From positions 372,001 through 436,000 of the forward strand of contig JAWKIJ010000001.1 in the NCBI GenBank assembly GCA_041394325.1: 64,000 bases of DNA. The letters run 5' to 3'. Below the pieces are notes generated by a model that was given only the letters and a program-made list of their open reading frames with translations, did no database searches and was not told the origin of the DNA. The stretch is from JAWKIJ01 sp041394325. GTDB lineage: Bacteria > Actinomycetota > Acidimicrobiia > Acidimicrobiales > Microtrichaceae. The position numbers were made by a program, and so were the translations under genes. Shown here in pieces: positions 28,194-36,543 of this stretch; position 1 is the first letter of the stretch; each line of letters begins with the position of its first letter.

Positions 28194-29209
28194 ACGATCA
28201 CCCCGGGTGGATAGCTGCGAAACAGGTTGGCGGGCAACCCCTCGCGGGGTTCGCCGATCTTGCGCGCCCGGACGAAGGTGAACTGGCCGAGGTCGTCGCC
28301 CCGCGCCAGCAGCACCGGTGCCAACGCGGCCAAGGCCCTCTCGTCGAGCGGCGCCTCGCGGTAGCCGTCGGCGGTGAACAACTCCTCGATCTCGAAACCC
28401 ATGAACTCCAACAACAGCCGCACCTCGGTGGAGGTGTACTCACGGTTGTGCCGCCCGTAGGGGCCGTACGCCGAATAGGCGTCGGAGATCGAATTGCCGA
28501 TGCTGAGGTGCACCACGTTCGCGAGCCGCGCCAGGTTGGGCGTGGTGAGCACGAGGTGCCCACCCGGTACGAGCAGCCGGTGGATCTCCCCCAGCACCGT
28601 CACCGGGTTCATCAACAGGTGCTCGAGGATCTCACAGCACAGCACCACCTCGAAGCTGCCGTCGCCGAAGGGAACCGGTCGCGCTCGATGTTGAACTGGG
28701 CCGCCTCGACGCTCCGCACCACCGCCTCGCCGTCGGGAGCGACGTAACGCAACGTCTCGGTCACCGAACCCGGCCCGCGCCGGAAGTAGTTGGCCGCCCA
28801 CACGTCGAGGTCGGTCCAACGGGTGAGCAGTTCGGTCGTGAAGTACGGGTTGGAGCCCAACTCCAACGCCCGGCCCGACAGCCGGCGGCACAGGCCCCAC
28901 GTGTGCAGGAAGCGGTCGAACGACTCGGCCACGTAGCCGTCCATGTGACCGGCCGGCTCGTCGTTGATCGACCACGTCGAGAACATCGCACGCAACGCCG
29001 CCTCGTCCACACCGAGTGGACGTGGCGTGCGTCGCCGTCGGCAGGCGCACCACACGCTCGACCAGATCGACGACGGCCTCGTCATGGGCTCCCTCGCCCA
29101 GCGCGGTGCGTTCGAGGAACCGTCCCGCACGCGACAACTGCGCGCGCACCGCCGGTGGCGCGTGGCCGATCCCCTCCTCGACCCGCTCGCGGAGCGACTG
29201 GCGGTTCAT
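28184..29209 (-). CDS. Class I SAM-dependent methyltransferase, two frame breaks
   Basis: About 342 residues after restoring one GC near 29025 and one C near 28678. The N-terminus is charged and helical (QSLRERVEEGIGHAPPAVRA). The core includes GRALELGSNPYFTTELLTRW (SAM motif I region), FGDGSFEVVLCCEILEHLL (the aspartate/EHL motif) and GGHLVLTTPNLARLANVVHL. The C-terminal part has REYTSTEVRLLLEFMGFEIE, common in sugar- or quinone-type methyltransferases of polysaccharide loci. ATG 29209 starts 12 nt after the rfbD stop, so rfbB-rfbD-methyltransferase form one minus-strand operon. Methylation of a deoxyhexose is a reasonable inference from that linkage, not shown. Confidence 0.8.
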   Translation of the reverse strand: MNRQSLRERVEEGIGHAPPAVRAQLSRAGRFLERTALGEGAHDEAVVDLVERVVRLPTATHATSTRCGRGGVACDVLDVVDQRRAGRSHGRLRGRVVRPLPAHVGPVPPAVGPGVGVGLQPVLHDRTAHPLDRPRRVGGQLLPARAGFGDRDVALRRSRRRGGGAERRGGPVQHRARPVPFGDGSFEVVLCCEILEHLLMNPVTVLGEIHRLLVPGGHLVLTTPNLARLANVVHLSIGNSISDAYSAYGPYGRHNREYTSTEVRLLLEFMGFEIEELFTADGYREAPLDERALAALAPVLLARGDDLGQFTFVRARKIGEPREGLPANLFRSYPPGVIVPL

Positions 29210-29221
29210 CCGCCCCTCAAC

Positions 29222-30088
29222 TCATCGGCCCCTCAGCGCGGCGACCACCTCGGCGAGCGGTTCGGTGTAGTGGCGCGGCGGGCCGAACCCGAAGCCGCGC
29301 CAGGCGAAGTTGTCGAGCACCGAGTTGGCCGGCCGCGGCGCCATGGGTGGCGCGTCGGCGGGCCGTCCCGCCAGGTAGTCCGCCGTGCTCACCGGCCGGA
29401 TCCGCTCGGGGTCGGCCCCCGCCGCGGAGGCGATCGACCGGACGAACCCGTACCAGCTCACCGGACCGTCGTTGGTGATGTGGAACGTACCCGGCGCCCG
29501 CTGCGTGCCGAGTACCAACAGCCGTTCGGCGAGATCCCCCGCGAAGGTCGGATGGCCGATCTGGTCGTCGACGAAGCTCAACGTGTCATGGGACTCCAAC
29601 AGCCCCAGCACCGTCTTGACCATGTTGTTGCCGTGCGCGCTGCACACCCACGAGGTGCGCGCCACCGTCCAACACGGGTCCAGTTCGTGCTCGCCGCCCA
29701 GCTTCGAGCGGCCGTACACCGAGCGCGGCGACGGTGTGTCCCACTCGCGGTACGGACTCTCCTTGATGCCGTCGAACACGTAGTCGGTCGACACGTACAC
29801 GACGTGCGCACCCACCACCCGGGCCGCCTCTGCGACGAAACGCGTGGCGAGCGAGTTGACGGCGAACGCGGTGTCGGGTTCGACCTCGCAACGGTCGACG
29901 GCGGTGAACGCCGCGCCGTGCACGATCAGCTCCGGGGAGAACGCGGCGACCGCGTCGTGCACCGCCGCGCGGTCGCACAGGTCGACCGTGTCGATGTCGA
30001 TGCCGAGATGCTCGTGGTCGGTGCTGTCGAGTCGTGCGGTCAACTCGGTGCCGAGCTGACCCCTGCTGCCGGTGTACAGGATCCGCAT
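29222..30088 (-). CDS. rfbD: dTDP-4-dehydrorhamnose reductase
   Basis: A 288-residue SDR that performs the last step of dTDP-L-rhamnose synthesis, NADPH-dependent reduction of the 4-keto sugar. MRILYTGSRGQLGTELTARL is the coenzyme-binding start, LIVHGAAFTAVDRCEVEP is the RmlD hallmark, VVYVSTDYVFDG follows, and SVYGRSKLGGEHE carries Tyr125 and Lys129. The start ATG 30088 lies 8 nt after rfbB. Length and motifs are typical and the frame is intact. RmlA and RmlC are not in this window. Confidence 0.93.
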   Translation of the reverse strand: MRILYTGSRGQLGTELTARLDSTDHEHLGIDIDTVDLCDRAAVHDAVAAFSPELIVHGAAFTAVDRCEVEPDTAFAVNSLATRFVAEAARVVGAHVVYVSTDYVFDGIKESPYREWDTPSPRSVYGRSKLGGEHELDPCWTVARTSWVCSAHGNNMVKTVLGLLESHDTLSFVDDQIGHPTFAGDLAERLLVLGTQRAPGTFHITNDGPVSWYGFVRSIASAAGADPERIRPVSTADYLAGRPADAPPMAPRPANSVLDNFAWRGFGFGPPRHYTEPLAEVVAALRGR

Positions 30089-30096
30089 GACGCCGC

Positions 30097-31065
30097 TCAG
30101 CGGTTCTTGACCCGCGAGCGAAGCGGTTCCCACCAGGCTCGATGGTCCACGTACCAGGCGATGGTGCGGTCGATCGCCGACTCGAACGTCTCCACCGGCT
30201 GCCATCCGAGGGCGTTGGTCTTGGCGGTCGCGATGGAGTACCGACGATCGTGGCCGAGGCGGTCCTCGACGTACTCGACACTCGACTCGTCCTTGTCGAG
30301 CGCCGCGAGCACCGTGTCGGTGATCTCGCGGTTGGTCCGCTCGTTCCCCGCACCGATGTTGTAGATCTCGCCGACGGTGCCCTTGGTGCGCACGAGGTCG
30401 ACACCACGACAGTTGTCCTCGACGAACAGCCAGTCCCGGACGTTGAGGCCGTCGCCGTACAACGGCACCCTGCCGCCTTCCAGCAACGTGGTCACGAAGA
30501 ACGGGATGAGCTTCTCGGGGAACTGGTAGGGGCCGAACTGGTTGGACGAGCGGGTCACGATCACCGGGAGGTCGTAGGTCTCCCGGTAGGCGAGGGCGAT
30601 GAGGTCCGACCCGGCCTTGGCGGCCGAATACGGCGAGCGCGGCGCCAACGGGTCGGTCTCGACGAAGGAACCCTCCTCGATCGACCCGTACACCTCGTCG
30701 GTGGAGATGTGCACGAAGCGGTCGACGCCCACCCTCGTCGCGACGTCGCACAACACGTTGGTGCCGCTGCAGTTGGTGCGCACGAACACGTCGGGGTCCA
30801 GCAGCGACCGGTCGACGTGGCTCTCTGCCGCGAAGTGCACCACCTGGTCGCACCCCTGCATCGCCGAGGCGACGGCGTCGCGATCGCAGATGTCGGCATG
30901 CACGAACCGGAACCGCGGATCGCCCTCGAAGTCGGCGAGGTTCGCCCGGTTGCCCGCATAGGTGAGCGCGTCGTACACGACGACCTCGTCGTCGGTGTTG
31001 GACAGCACGTGCCGGACGTAGTTGGAGCCGATGAACCCGGCGCCGCCGGTGACGAACAGACGCAT
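30097..31065 (-). CDS. rfbB: dTDP-glucose 4,6-dehydratase
   Basis: A 322-residue extended SDR converting dTDP-glucose to dTDP-4-keto-6-deoxyglucose. Motifs: MRLFVTGGAGFIGSNYVRHV, HFAAESHVDRSLLDPDVFV, the catalytic STDEVYG with Asp-Glu at 123-124, and SPYSAAKAGSDL with Tyr146/Lys150. RSSNQFGPYQFPEKLIPFF and GDGLNVRDWLFVEDNCRG are diagnostic of RmlB. It is the first gene of a three-gene operon. A near-consensus TATACT box 6 nt upstream of the ATG suggests a leaderless message. Confidence 0.95.
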   Translation of the reverse strand: MRLFVTGGAGFIGSNYVRHVLSNTDDEVVVYDALTYAGNRANLADFEGDPRFRFVHADICDRDAVASAMQGCDQVVHFAAESHVDRSLLDPDVFVRTNCSGTNVLCDVATRVGVDRFVHISTDEVYGSIEEGSFVETDPLAPRSPYSAAKAGSDLIALAYRETYDLPVIVTRSSNQFGPYQFPEKLIPFFVTTLLEGGRVPLYGDGLNVRDWLFVEDNCRGVDLVRTKGTVGEIYNIGAGNERTNREITDTVLAALDKDESSVEYVEDRLGHDRRYSIATAKTNALGWQPVETFESAIDRTIAWYVDHRAWWEPLRSRVKNR

Positions 31066-31071
31066 CGGGCG

Positions 31072-31077
31072 AGTATA
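31072..31077 (-). promoter_or_regulatory. Putative leaderless -10 box (TATACT) of the rfbB operon
   Basis: On the minus strand TATACT is followed by 6 nt and ATG 31065. It is the closest match to TATAAT in the window and lies in the only gap (35 bp) before rfbB. Confidence 0.6.
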
Positions 31078-31100
31078 GGAAGGGTGCGGCGGAGCCCCTA

Positions 31101-32118
31101 TCAGGCGGCGGAACCGCGCTGCCCGGTCAACGAGCGGATGACCGAACAGAGCTCGTGTGGTGCCTCCTGCATGACCTGGTGACCCGCCCGCTCGACGACG
31201 GTCACCCGCGAGCCGGCGATCGCGCGGTGCAGAGCCTGCGCGTGAGCCGGTGGGGTGAGGCGGTCGTAGTCGCCGACGACGATCTCGGTGGGGGTGTGGA
31301 CCGAGCCGAGGTGGTCCAACTCGTCGTGGGTCGAGATGGAGCGGCCGGCCTCGACCATCGTCTCGGGTCGGGCCTCGGACAACATGACGCGCACGTCGTC
31401 GACCATCCGCGCGGTCGCATCCGGCCCGAACGCGATGGCGACCATCGCCGTGGACAGGTCGCCGTGCCTCCAGCGATACGGCGACGGGACCCGTAGTCCC
31501 GCCAACAGCAGGGCCCCGGCGACGCCGCCGAGGGTCTTGACGTCGGCACGCCACGACGGCGGGGGCAGCACCCTGGCGCTGGTCGCGACGAAGGCGAGGC
31601 CGCGGACCTTGTGGGCCAGCAGCCGGGGATGGAGGCGGGCGAAGTGACACATCGCCATACCTCCCATCGAATGACCCACGAGGACGACGTCGTCGAGGTC
31701 ACATGCCGCGATCACCGTCGCGATGTCCTCGGCGACGGCGTCGAGGGTGACCCCGTCGCGACCGGCGCGCGACCGGCCGTGCCCGCGCATGTCCCAGGCG
31801 ACCACGCGGTGATCGTCACGCAGCAGCCGGATCACTGCGCCACACCCACCACTGGAGGGTGACGCCGTGCATCAACAGCACGGCCGGACCGCTGCCCGAT
31901 TCGACGCAGAACAGTTCACCGCCGTCGTGGGTGGGAACCGTTCGCTCGGCGACGGTGTGGGGCCGTCGCCCCAGGCCGTCGAGGACCGAGTCGGCACGGT
32001 TGCGGACCTGCCGGCCCTTTCGACGTACCGCCGCGGCGACCGCTGCGACGACCAGGCCGACCCCGAGTGTCGTACCGGCCGCCCTCGTGGCCGCCGGGCT
32101 GTTCCGGCCGGTGCTCAC
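31101..32118 (-). CDS. Membrane-anchored alpha/beta hydrolase, one frame break
   Basis: About 339 residues after restoring one GC near 31838. The N-terminus from GTG 32118 has one hydrophobic helix (TTLGVGLVVAAVAAAVRR), then the fold begins: ELFCVESGSGPAVLLMHGVT. After the break, VVAWDMRGHGRSRAG, the nucleophile elbow VVLVGHSMGGMAMCHFAR (Ser), the acid VVGDYDRLTPPAHAQAL, and the histidine VVERAGHQVMQEAP complete the triad. Substrate unknown; likely an esterase or lipase acting near the membrane. The upstream start is uncertain because the frame stays open into the neighbouring gene; GTG 32118 avoids overlap with it. Confidence 0.82.
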
Positions 32119-32149
32119 GCGGGTCCGTCTGCGACGACCGATCGGACCG

Positions 32150-32437
32150 TCAGTCGATCGGGAGCCGGGCGAACAGTTCGATCTTGCGCTCCTCGAACTC
32201 CTCGAAGTCGATGTCGCCGTTGTCGAACTGCTGGTGGATCTTCTCGATGAGATCGAGAAGCTCGGCGGCGGAGAGTTCCTTGTCCTCACCACCCATCATG
32301 CGGTCGACCTCTTCGGAGTCGACGACCGCGGTGTCGGCACTACCACCGTTGTGGCGACGCTCACGCTTCGCCGCGGCCTTGGCCTTCTTCGCCCGGTCCC
32401 GTTGGAGCTTGTCGAAACTCGTCCTCTGCACGGCCAT
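32150..32437 (-). CDS. Small acidic protein with SHOCT-like C-terminus
   Basis: A 95-residue soluble protein. The basic start (TSFDKLQRDRAKKAKAAAKR) is followed by an acidic middle and a C-terminal helix pair ELLDLIEKIHQQFDNGDIDF then EEFEERKIELFARL, close to the SHOCT short-oligomerisation pattern (G-x-I-x-x-E-E-F-E-x-x-K). A strong AGGAGG at 32445-32450 sets the ATG at 32437, one of the best ribosome sites in the window. Function unknown. It lies between the hydrolase and the divergent PilZ/signal-peptidase-like gene, separated from the latter by 180 bp in which only weak promoter-like motifs were seen. Confidence 0.75.
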   Translation of the reverse strand: MAVQRTSFDKLQRDRAKKAKAAAKRERRHNGGSADTAVVDSEEVDRMMGGEDKELSAAELLDLIEKIHQQFDNGDIDFEEFEERKIELFARLPID

Positions 32438-32617
32438 CGCGCTACCTCCTGGTGCGTACTGAAGTGCGGCCGACCTCGCCGGCCTCCGATCCGCGGTGGC
32501 GAACGACGCACGATCCCGGCGGACGGCCATCGCGCGGATGGCCGTCGAGCAGTCTAGGCCCTTCCACCGGGGTGTGAACAGTCGCGAGCAACGCCGGGGG
32601 CCGATCCCGGCCGTAGG

Positions 32618-34933
32618 GTGACCGGTATCGGCGCCTCCCGGATCGTGCTCCCCCGCCGCCCGTCGGCAGTGACTGCGATCGCCGTGAACGTCGCCGTGGC
32701 GGTCTGGTCGGTTGCGAAGGGCGCCCCCGGTGCGACGGTTCCCCTGGCGGCGATGTCGATATGGCTGCTCGCAGGTGCGGCTCCACTGTTGGTGGCGGCG
32801 GCGACCCGGGCACCCGGGTTCGACGATCCGCCCACCGGTCGAACCAACCTGGCCGAAGCCGGTTCCGCGTATGCGGTGATCGTGCTGCTCGGCGACCAGC
32901 CACGGGACGTGGCCGCGACGACGGTCGCGTTGGCGGCGAGCACCGCTCCCACCGTGGTTGCGATCACCGGGGACGCGGTGGCGGTCGACCACGACGACCG
33001 CGAACGCGACCGCCGGGACTTCCCCGATGCGACGATCGCCTACGGAGCCACTCCCGACGCGGCGATCGTCGAGGCGGCCGCGACGATCGCCGAGGCGACC
33101 ACCCTGCTGGTGTCGGCCCGCGCGTTCCCCCGCCACGACCGCTGCCGCGGTGCCGCCTCCCTGATCGGAGACGGACCGGGTGTGCTGATAGCGGTCGGCG
33201 ACCACCTCGACGTCGATGACCTGGTCGTGACCGACGGCGACGGGATCGACTCGGCGTTGCGAACGGCCGCACGTCAGGAGGGCCTGACCATGTGGGAACA
33301 GGACGGAGTGATGACCTCGACCCGACTGCTGCGCGAACGACCGCCCGCTCCCGACGCGCCGCTGGGGACGTGGCTGCGCTCCCTCGCCGTCGACGACGTC
33401 GCCGGGTATCAGGTCGCCCGGGCCCTCAGCACCCACCTCGCCCCGTCCGACGCTGCGGACCGCTGGTCCGAATCGGCTCGTAGGGCCTCGGCGCGCGCCC
33501 TCGAGCTCCGGCGAGCGGTCGCCGACGGATGGTGGAAGACCCGGCTACTGGCGGCAGCGCTGCTGGTCCGGGAGTGCTACGCCCCGTTCGCGCTCGGCGC
33601 GCTCGCCCTGCCCGTGTACGTGCTGGTGACCGGCCAGGCGCCCTGGTCGGGTTCGAGTGGACGGGTCGGCCTGGTCGTCGTCACGTGGCTGTCCGTCCGC
33701 TGGGCGCTGCTCCGCCTGATCCTGCGCGTCCGCACCCGGCCGGTCGACGACGCTCTCGACGCGGTCCGCGGCACCGGTGCCTCGTTGATCGCGACGGCCG
33801 CGGCCCTCACCGGCCGACCACGACCGCGACGCGCCGAGCGACGTCGACACGGGAGCCCGGTTCGGTCGCATCGTCGCCCGACGTCGGTCGTCGCGGCATC
33901 GGTGACCGCCGTCGGCATCGTCGCGGCGCTGTACGCCGGCGATGTGACGCCATGGTCCGGTGCGATCGCTCTCGTCGCGCTGACGGTTCTGTGGACCCTC
34001 GTGCTGGGCGGCCTCGTCGAGTCGAACCGCCGTCACACCCGGGTCAGGGTGCCACTGCGCCTCCACGCCGAGCTCGATTCCCGGCCGGTTCGGCTGGTCG
34101 AGGGGTCGACCGAGGGGGTGCGGGTCGAAGGTGACCGACAACCGCCCGAGGTCGGCGCCCGGCTCGACCTGCTGATCGCCCCCGACCATGCCGCCGCGAC
34201 CCAGCCGACCCACGGATGGATCCGCACGACGGCGCACGTTCGTCACCTCCGCACCGCCATCGAGGCGGGGGACTCGTGGTCGGCGGGTTGCCGGCTGAGC
34301 CTCGTCGACACCACCCGGGCCCGCTGGGCCGCGGTGCTCTACTCCGCCGCCGTCGAAGCGGTGTCCGACCCGGTGCGATTGGGCATCGACGCCGGCCCCG
34401 GCACGCGAGCGGGAGAGGCCCGGATCGGGACCACCGCCGTGCTCCGCGGCCTCGCAACGATGGTCGCCGTGCTCGCGTCGGTCACGGTGGCAGCCCTCTC
34501 GGTGACCATCGCCTCGGGTTACCGACCGATGGTGGTGGAGTCCGCCACCATGTCGCCGACGTATCGACCGGGTGACCTGGCGATCCTCGCTCCGACGGAC
34601 CCGGTTCGGCTTCGAGTGGGTGATCCCGTGGTCCGATCGCGTCGCGACATCGAGCGGGTCGTGTCGATTCGATCGGCCGCTCACGGCTACCGCGTCGAGT
34701 CGTCGGGCGACGCCGAGGGCTCGACGCGGCGCTGGACGGTGGGGAGGAACCGGTCGGTCCTGCGGGTCGTCTGGTCGATCCCCTGGGTCGGGGCACCGTT
34801 GGGCTACCTGCGAGAGCAGCCGCTCGCGGCGGTGGCCGCCGTCGTTGCACTGGCCGTGCTCGTGTACGCGAGCGCGACCGCCCGTCGGGGCGAACCCGAC
34901 CGGCGGAGCGGAGTGGCACCCCCCGACCGTTAG
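32618..34933 (+). CDS. Multidomain membrane protein: degenerate synthase-like region, PilZ-like domain and catalytically altered signal-peptidase-like domain
   Basis: A 771-residue protein in one intact frame. Residues 1-75 contain two hydrophobic helices. About 80-240 resemble a decayed GT-A/Rossmann fold (AYAVIVLLGDQPRDVAATTV) with no clear DxD. 305-380 and 420-465 hold further helices. A PilZ-like domain (about 470-575) begins RRHTRVRV and has EGSTEGVRV in place of D-x-S-x-x-G. A helix (606-633) leads to VVESATMSPTYRPGDLAIL (about 639-657), matching the S26 signal-peptidase Ser box but with Thr at the nucleophile. IERVVSIRS follows where the archaeal/SipW-type HRV His would be, then SSGDAEGSTRRWTVGRN, VVWSIPWVGAPLGYL and a final helix. 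Probably non-catalytic. The start may be GTG 32618 or 32645. Confidence 0.65.
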   Translation: MTGIGASRIVLPRRPSAVTAIAVNVAVAVWSVAKGAPGATVPLAAMSIWLLAGAAPLLVAAATRAPGFDDPPTGRTNLAEAGSAYAVIVLLGDQPRDVAATTVALAASTAPTVVAITGDAVAVDHDDRERDRRDFPDATIAYGATPDAAIVEAAATIAEATTLLVSARAFPRHDRCRGAASLIGDGPGVLIAVGDHLDVDDLVVTDGDGIDSALRTAARQEGLTMWEQDGVMTSTRLLRERPPAPDAPLGTWLRSLAVDDVAGYQVARALSTHLAPSDAADRWSESARRASARALELRRAVADGWWKTRLLAAALLVRECYAPFALGALALPVYVLVTGQAPWSGSSGRVGLVVVTWLSVRWALLRLILRVRTRPVDDALDAVRGTGASLIATAAALTGRPRPRRAERRRHGSPVRSHRRPTSVVAASVTAVGIVAALYAGDVTPWSGAIALVALTVLWTLVLGGLVESNRRHTRVRVPLRLHAELDSRPVRLVEGSTEGVRVEGDRQPPEVGARLDLLIAPDHAAATQPTHGWIRTTAHVRHLRTAIEAGDSWSAGCRLSLVDTTRARWAAVLYSAAVEAVSDPVRLGIDAGPGTRAGEARIGTTAVLRGLATMVAVLASVTVAALSVTIASGYRPMVVESATMSPTYRPGDLAILAPTDPVRLRVGDPVVRSRRDIERVVSIRSAAHGYRVESSGDAEGSTRRWTVGRNRSVLRVVWSIPWVGAPLGYLREQPLAAVAAVVALAVLVYASATARRGEPDRRSGVAPPDR

Positions 34934-34936
34934 CGT
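34931..34936 (+). promoter_or_regulatory. Putative leaderless -10 box (TAGCGT)
   Basis: TAGCGT is followed by 7 nt and ATG 34944 of the PIG-L family gene. Confidence 0.5.
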
Positions 34937-34943
34937 CGAAGCG

Positions 34944-35725
34944 ATGCGTGTGCTCGTCGTGTCACCCCACTTCGACGACGCGCCGTTGAGCCTCGGGCAG
35001 TCGATGCTCGACGGCGCCCTGCGGGACTCGGCGATCACGGTCGGAATCGTGTTCTCACGCTCGAACTGGACACGGTGGATCCATCCGCGACGCTCCCGCA
35101 CGCCGGCCGTGTCCGCGATCCGTCGGGTCGAGGAGACGGTCAACGCCCGGCGCTTCGGCTACCGGGTCCGCACCGCCGGCTTCGAGGAGGCGGTGTTGCG
35201 GTCGGGCGACGCGGATCCTCGCCGTCTGCTCGACCCCGGAGTAGACCCGCGGGCCTCCCCGTACCTTCGCCCGATCACCGATCGCCTGCGCTGCTGGGCC
35301 GAACGCGTCGACGTCGTGGTCGCGCCGCTGGGGATCGGCGACCACGTCGACCATCGACTCTGCAGTGCCGCGTGCTCCGACCTCGCCGGGGACGGGGTCG
35401 AGGTGGTGTGGTACGAGGACCGCCCCTACTCGACGTGGTGCACCCCGGAGGCCGTCGCCTCGCGGGCCCACGAGCTGGACGACACCCTCGTTCGTCGGGC
35501 CGCCGGCACTCCGATCGGTCCGGCCAAACGACGACTCGTCTTCTATCCGAGCCAGCTCGACGAGGGCTTCCGCGCGCGATCGACCGCGACGAGCGGCTGG
35601 GCCGGAGCGAAGGCCTGTGGTGCCGTGCGACATCGGCGTGGCCACCGACGGTGCGGAATACCGCCCCGGACGACGCGTCGGCCACGCCGCCCCGCCACCG
35701 GTACCATCCGCCGAATGCCACGTGA
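34944..35725 (+). CDS. PIG-L (LmbE-like) family deacetylase, one frame break
   Basis: About 260 residues. MRVLVVSPHFDDAPLSLGQS is the PIG-L N-terminal metal motif in the PH-x-DDA variant, and GIGDHVDHRLCSAA supplies the second (H-x-x-H) part. These zinc enzymes remove N-acetyl groups from sugars or related small molecules. YPSQLDEGFR is followed by a one-base loss near 35578, after which IDRDERLGRSEGLW continues to TGA 35723-35725. The gene overlaps the FMN reductase start by 11 bp. Because the pre-break frame stays open into the reductase, an unrepaired reading would wrongly fuse the two. Substrate unknown. Confidence 0.8.
35702..35707 (+). promoter_or_regulatory. Putative leaderless -10 box (TACCAT)
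   Basis: TACCAT is followed by 7 nt and ATG 35715 of the FMN reductase, inside the end of the PIG-L gene. Confidence 0.4.
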
Positions 35726-36275
35726 CACCTCCCCGTTCGCCATCGCCGAAGGGCCGGTGTCCGGCAGCGGCACGCTCGTGGTGGTCGGCAACCCGAGGCG
35801 CGGATCACGGACGGGGCAGGTCGCCGAGCGCGTGGGGTACCACCTCGCCCGGCGGACGAGTCAACCCGACGACTACTCCGTCGTCGAGCTCGCGACGTGT
35901 GCGCGCCACCTCACGGAGTGGGGCCATGCCGATGTCACCCGGCTGGTCGAGCGCGTGGCCGGCGCCCGGGCACTCGTGATCGCTTCACCCACGTTCAAGG
36001 CCTCCTTCAGTGGTCTCCTGAAGTGCTTCCTCGACCAGATCGACGCCGACGGGCTCACCTCGGCGAGCGTGGTCGTCCCCGTGATGACCGGAGCGGGTTC
36101 GGCGCATTCCCTGGCGGTGGAGACACAGCTCCGGCCGGTACTGGTCGAGCTCGGTGCTTCGATGCCCACGAGAGGGCTGTACGTCTCCGGCGCCGACCTC
36201 GACAACCCCGTCGACGCCGTCGACCGGTGGTACGCGAACGTCGCGCCGACACTCGATCGAGTCGCCTGGACCTGA
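35715..36275 (+). CDS. NADPH-dependent FMN reductase family protein
   Basis: A 186-residue flavodoxin-like protein. TLVVVGNPRRGSRTGQVAER is the flavin-phosphate loop, ALVIASPTFKASFSGLLKCF is the FMN-binding SPTFKASFSG motif characteristic of SsuE/MsuE-like reductases, and MTGAGSAHSLAVETQLRPVL follows. It would reduce FMN with NAD(P)H to supply a flavin-dependent oxygenase; no such partner is visible nearby. ATG 35715 overlaps the preceding gene by 11 bp. A TACCAT box 7 nt upstream may allow independent transcription. Confidence 0.88.
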   Translation: MPRDTSPFAIAEGPVSGSGTLVVVGNPRRGSRTGQVAERVGYHLARRTSQPDDYSVVELATCARHLTEWGHADVTRLVERVAGARALVIASPTFKASFSGLLKCFLDQIDADGLTSASVVVPVMTGAGSAHSLAVETQLRPVLVELGASMPTRGLYVSGADLDNPVDAVDRWYANVAPTLDRVAWT

Positions 36276-36543
36276 ACCGACCGCTACACTCGGATCCGGT
36301 TGGCGCCCGCACTGCGGGGTGGGCGCACGGAGCGTCCCACGTCGCCCGCAACCGGGTTCCCGTCACCGGCACGGTACCCCGTGCGGACGTCGGTCGCCCC
36401 GCAACCACGCCGACCGGCCGACGACCAGTCCCGGTCTCGACGAACTCCGCGGCACGGCGCCGCAAACGGAACCATCCACCGCCCGACCAGACCCCGCCGT
36501 CGGCCCACCGATCCCACGATCCCAGGGAAGCACCCCTCGACCC
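36276..36543. other. Intergenic stretch with one hairpin
   Basis: The 268 bp between the FMN reductase and the SNF2 gene carry TACACT near 36286 (possible -10) and a hairpin GCACGG-TACC-CCGTGC at 36369-36384 without a T tract. No small gene or RNA was recognised. The SNF2 frame stays open upstream of ATG 36544, but the residues there look non-coding. Confidence 0.5.

Noticed and set aside
35715..36275. Single long PIG-L/reductase protein
   Set aside because: The conserved PIG-L C-terminal segment lies in the other frame and stops just inside the reductase gene, and the reductase has its own ATG and upstream TACCAT box.
36276..36543. Possible small gene before the SNF2 ATPase
   Set aside because: Open frames exist, but they lack start signals and show Arg/Pro-rich non-coding composition.
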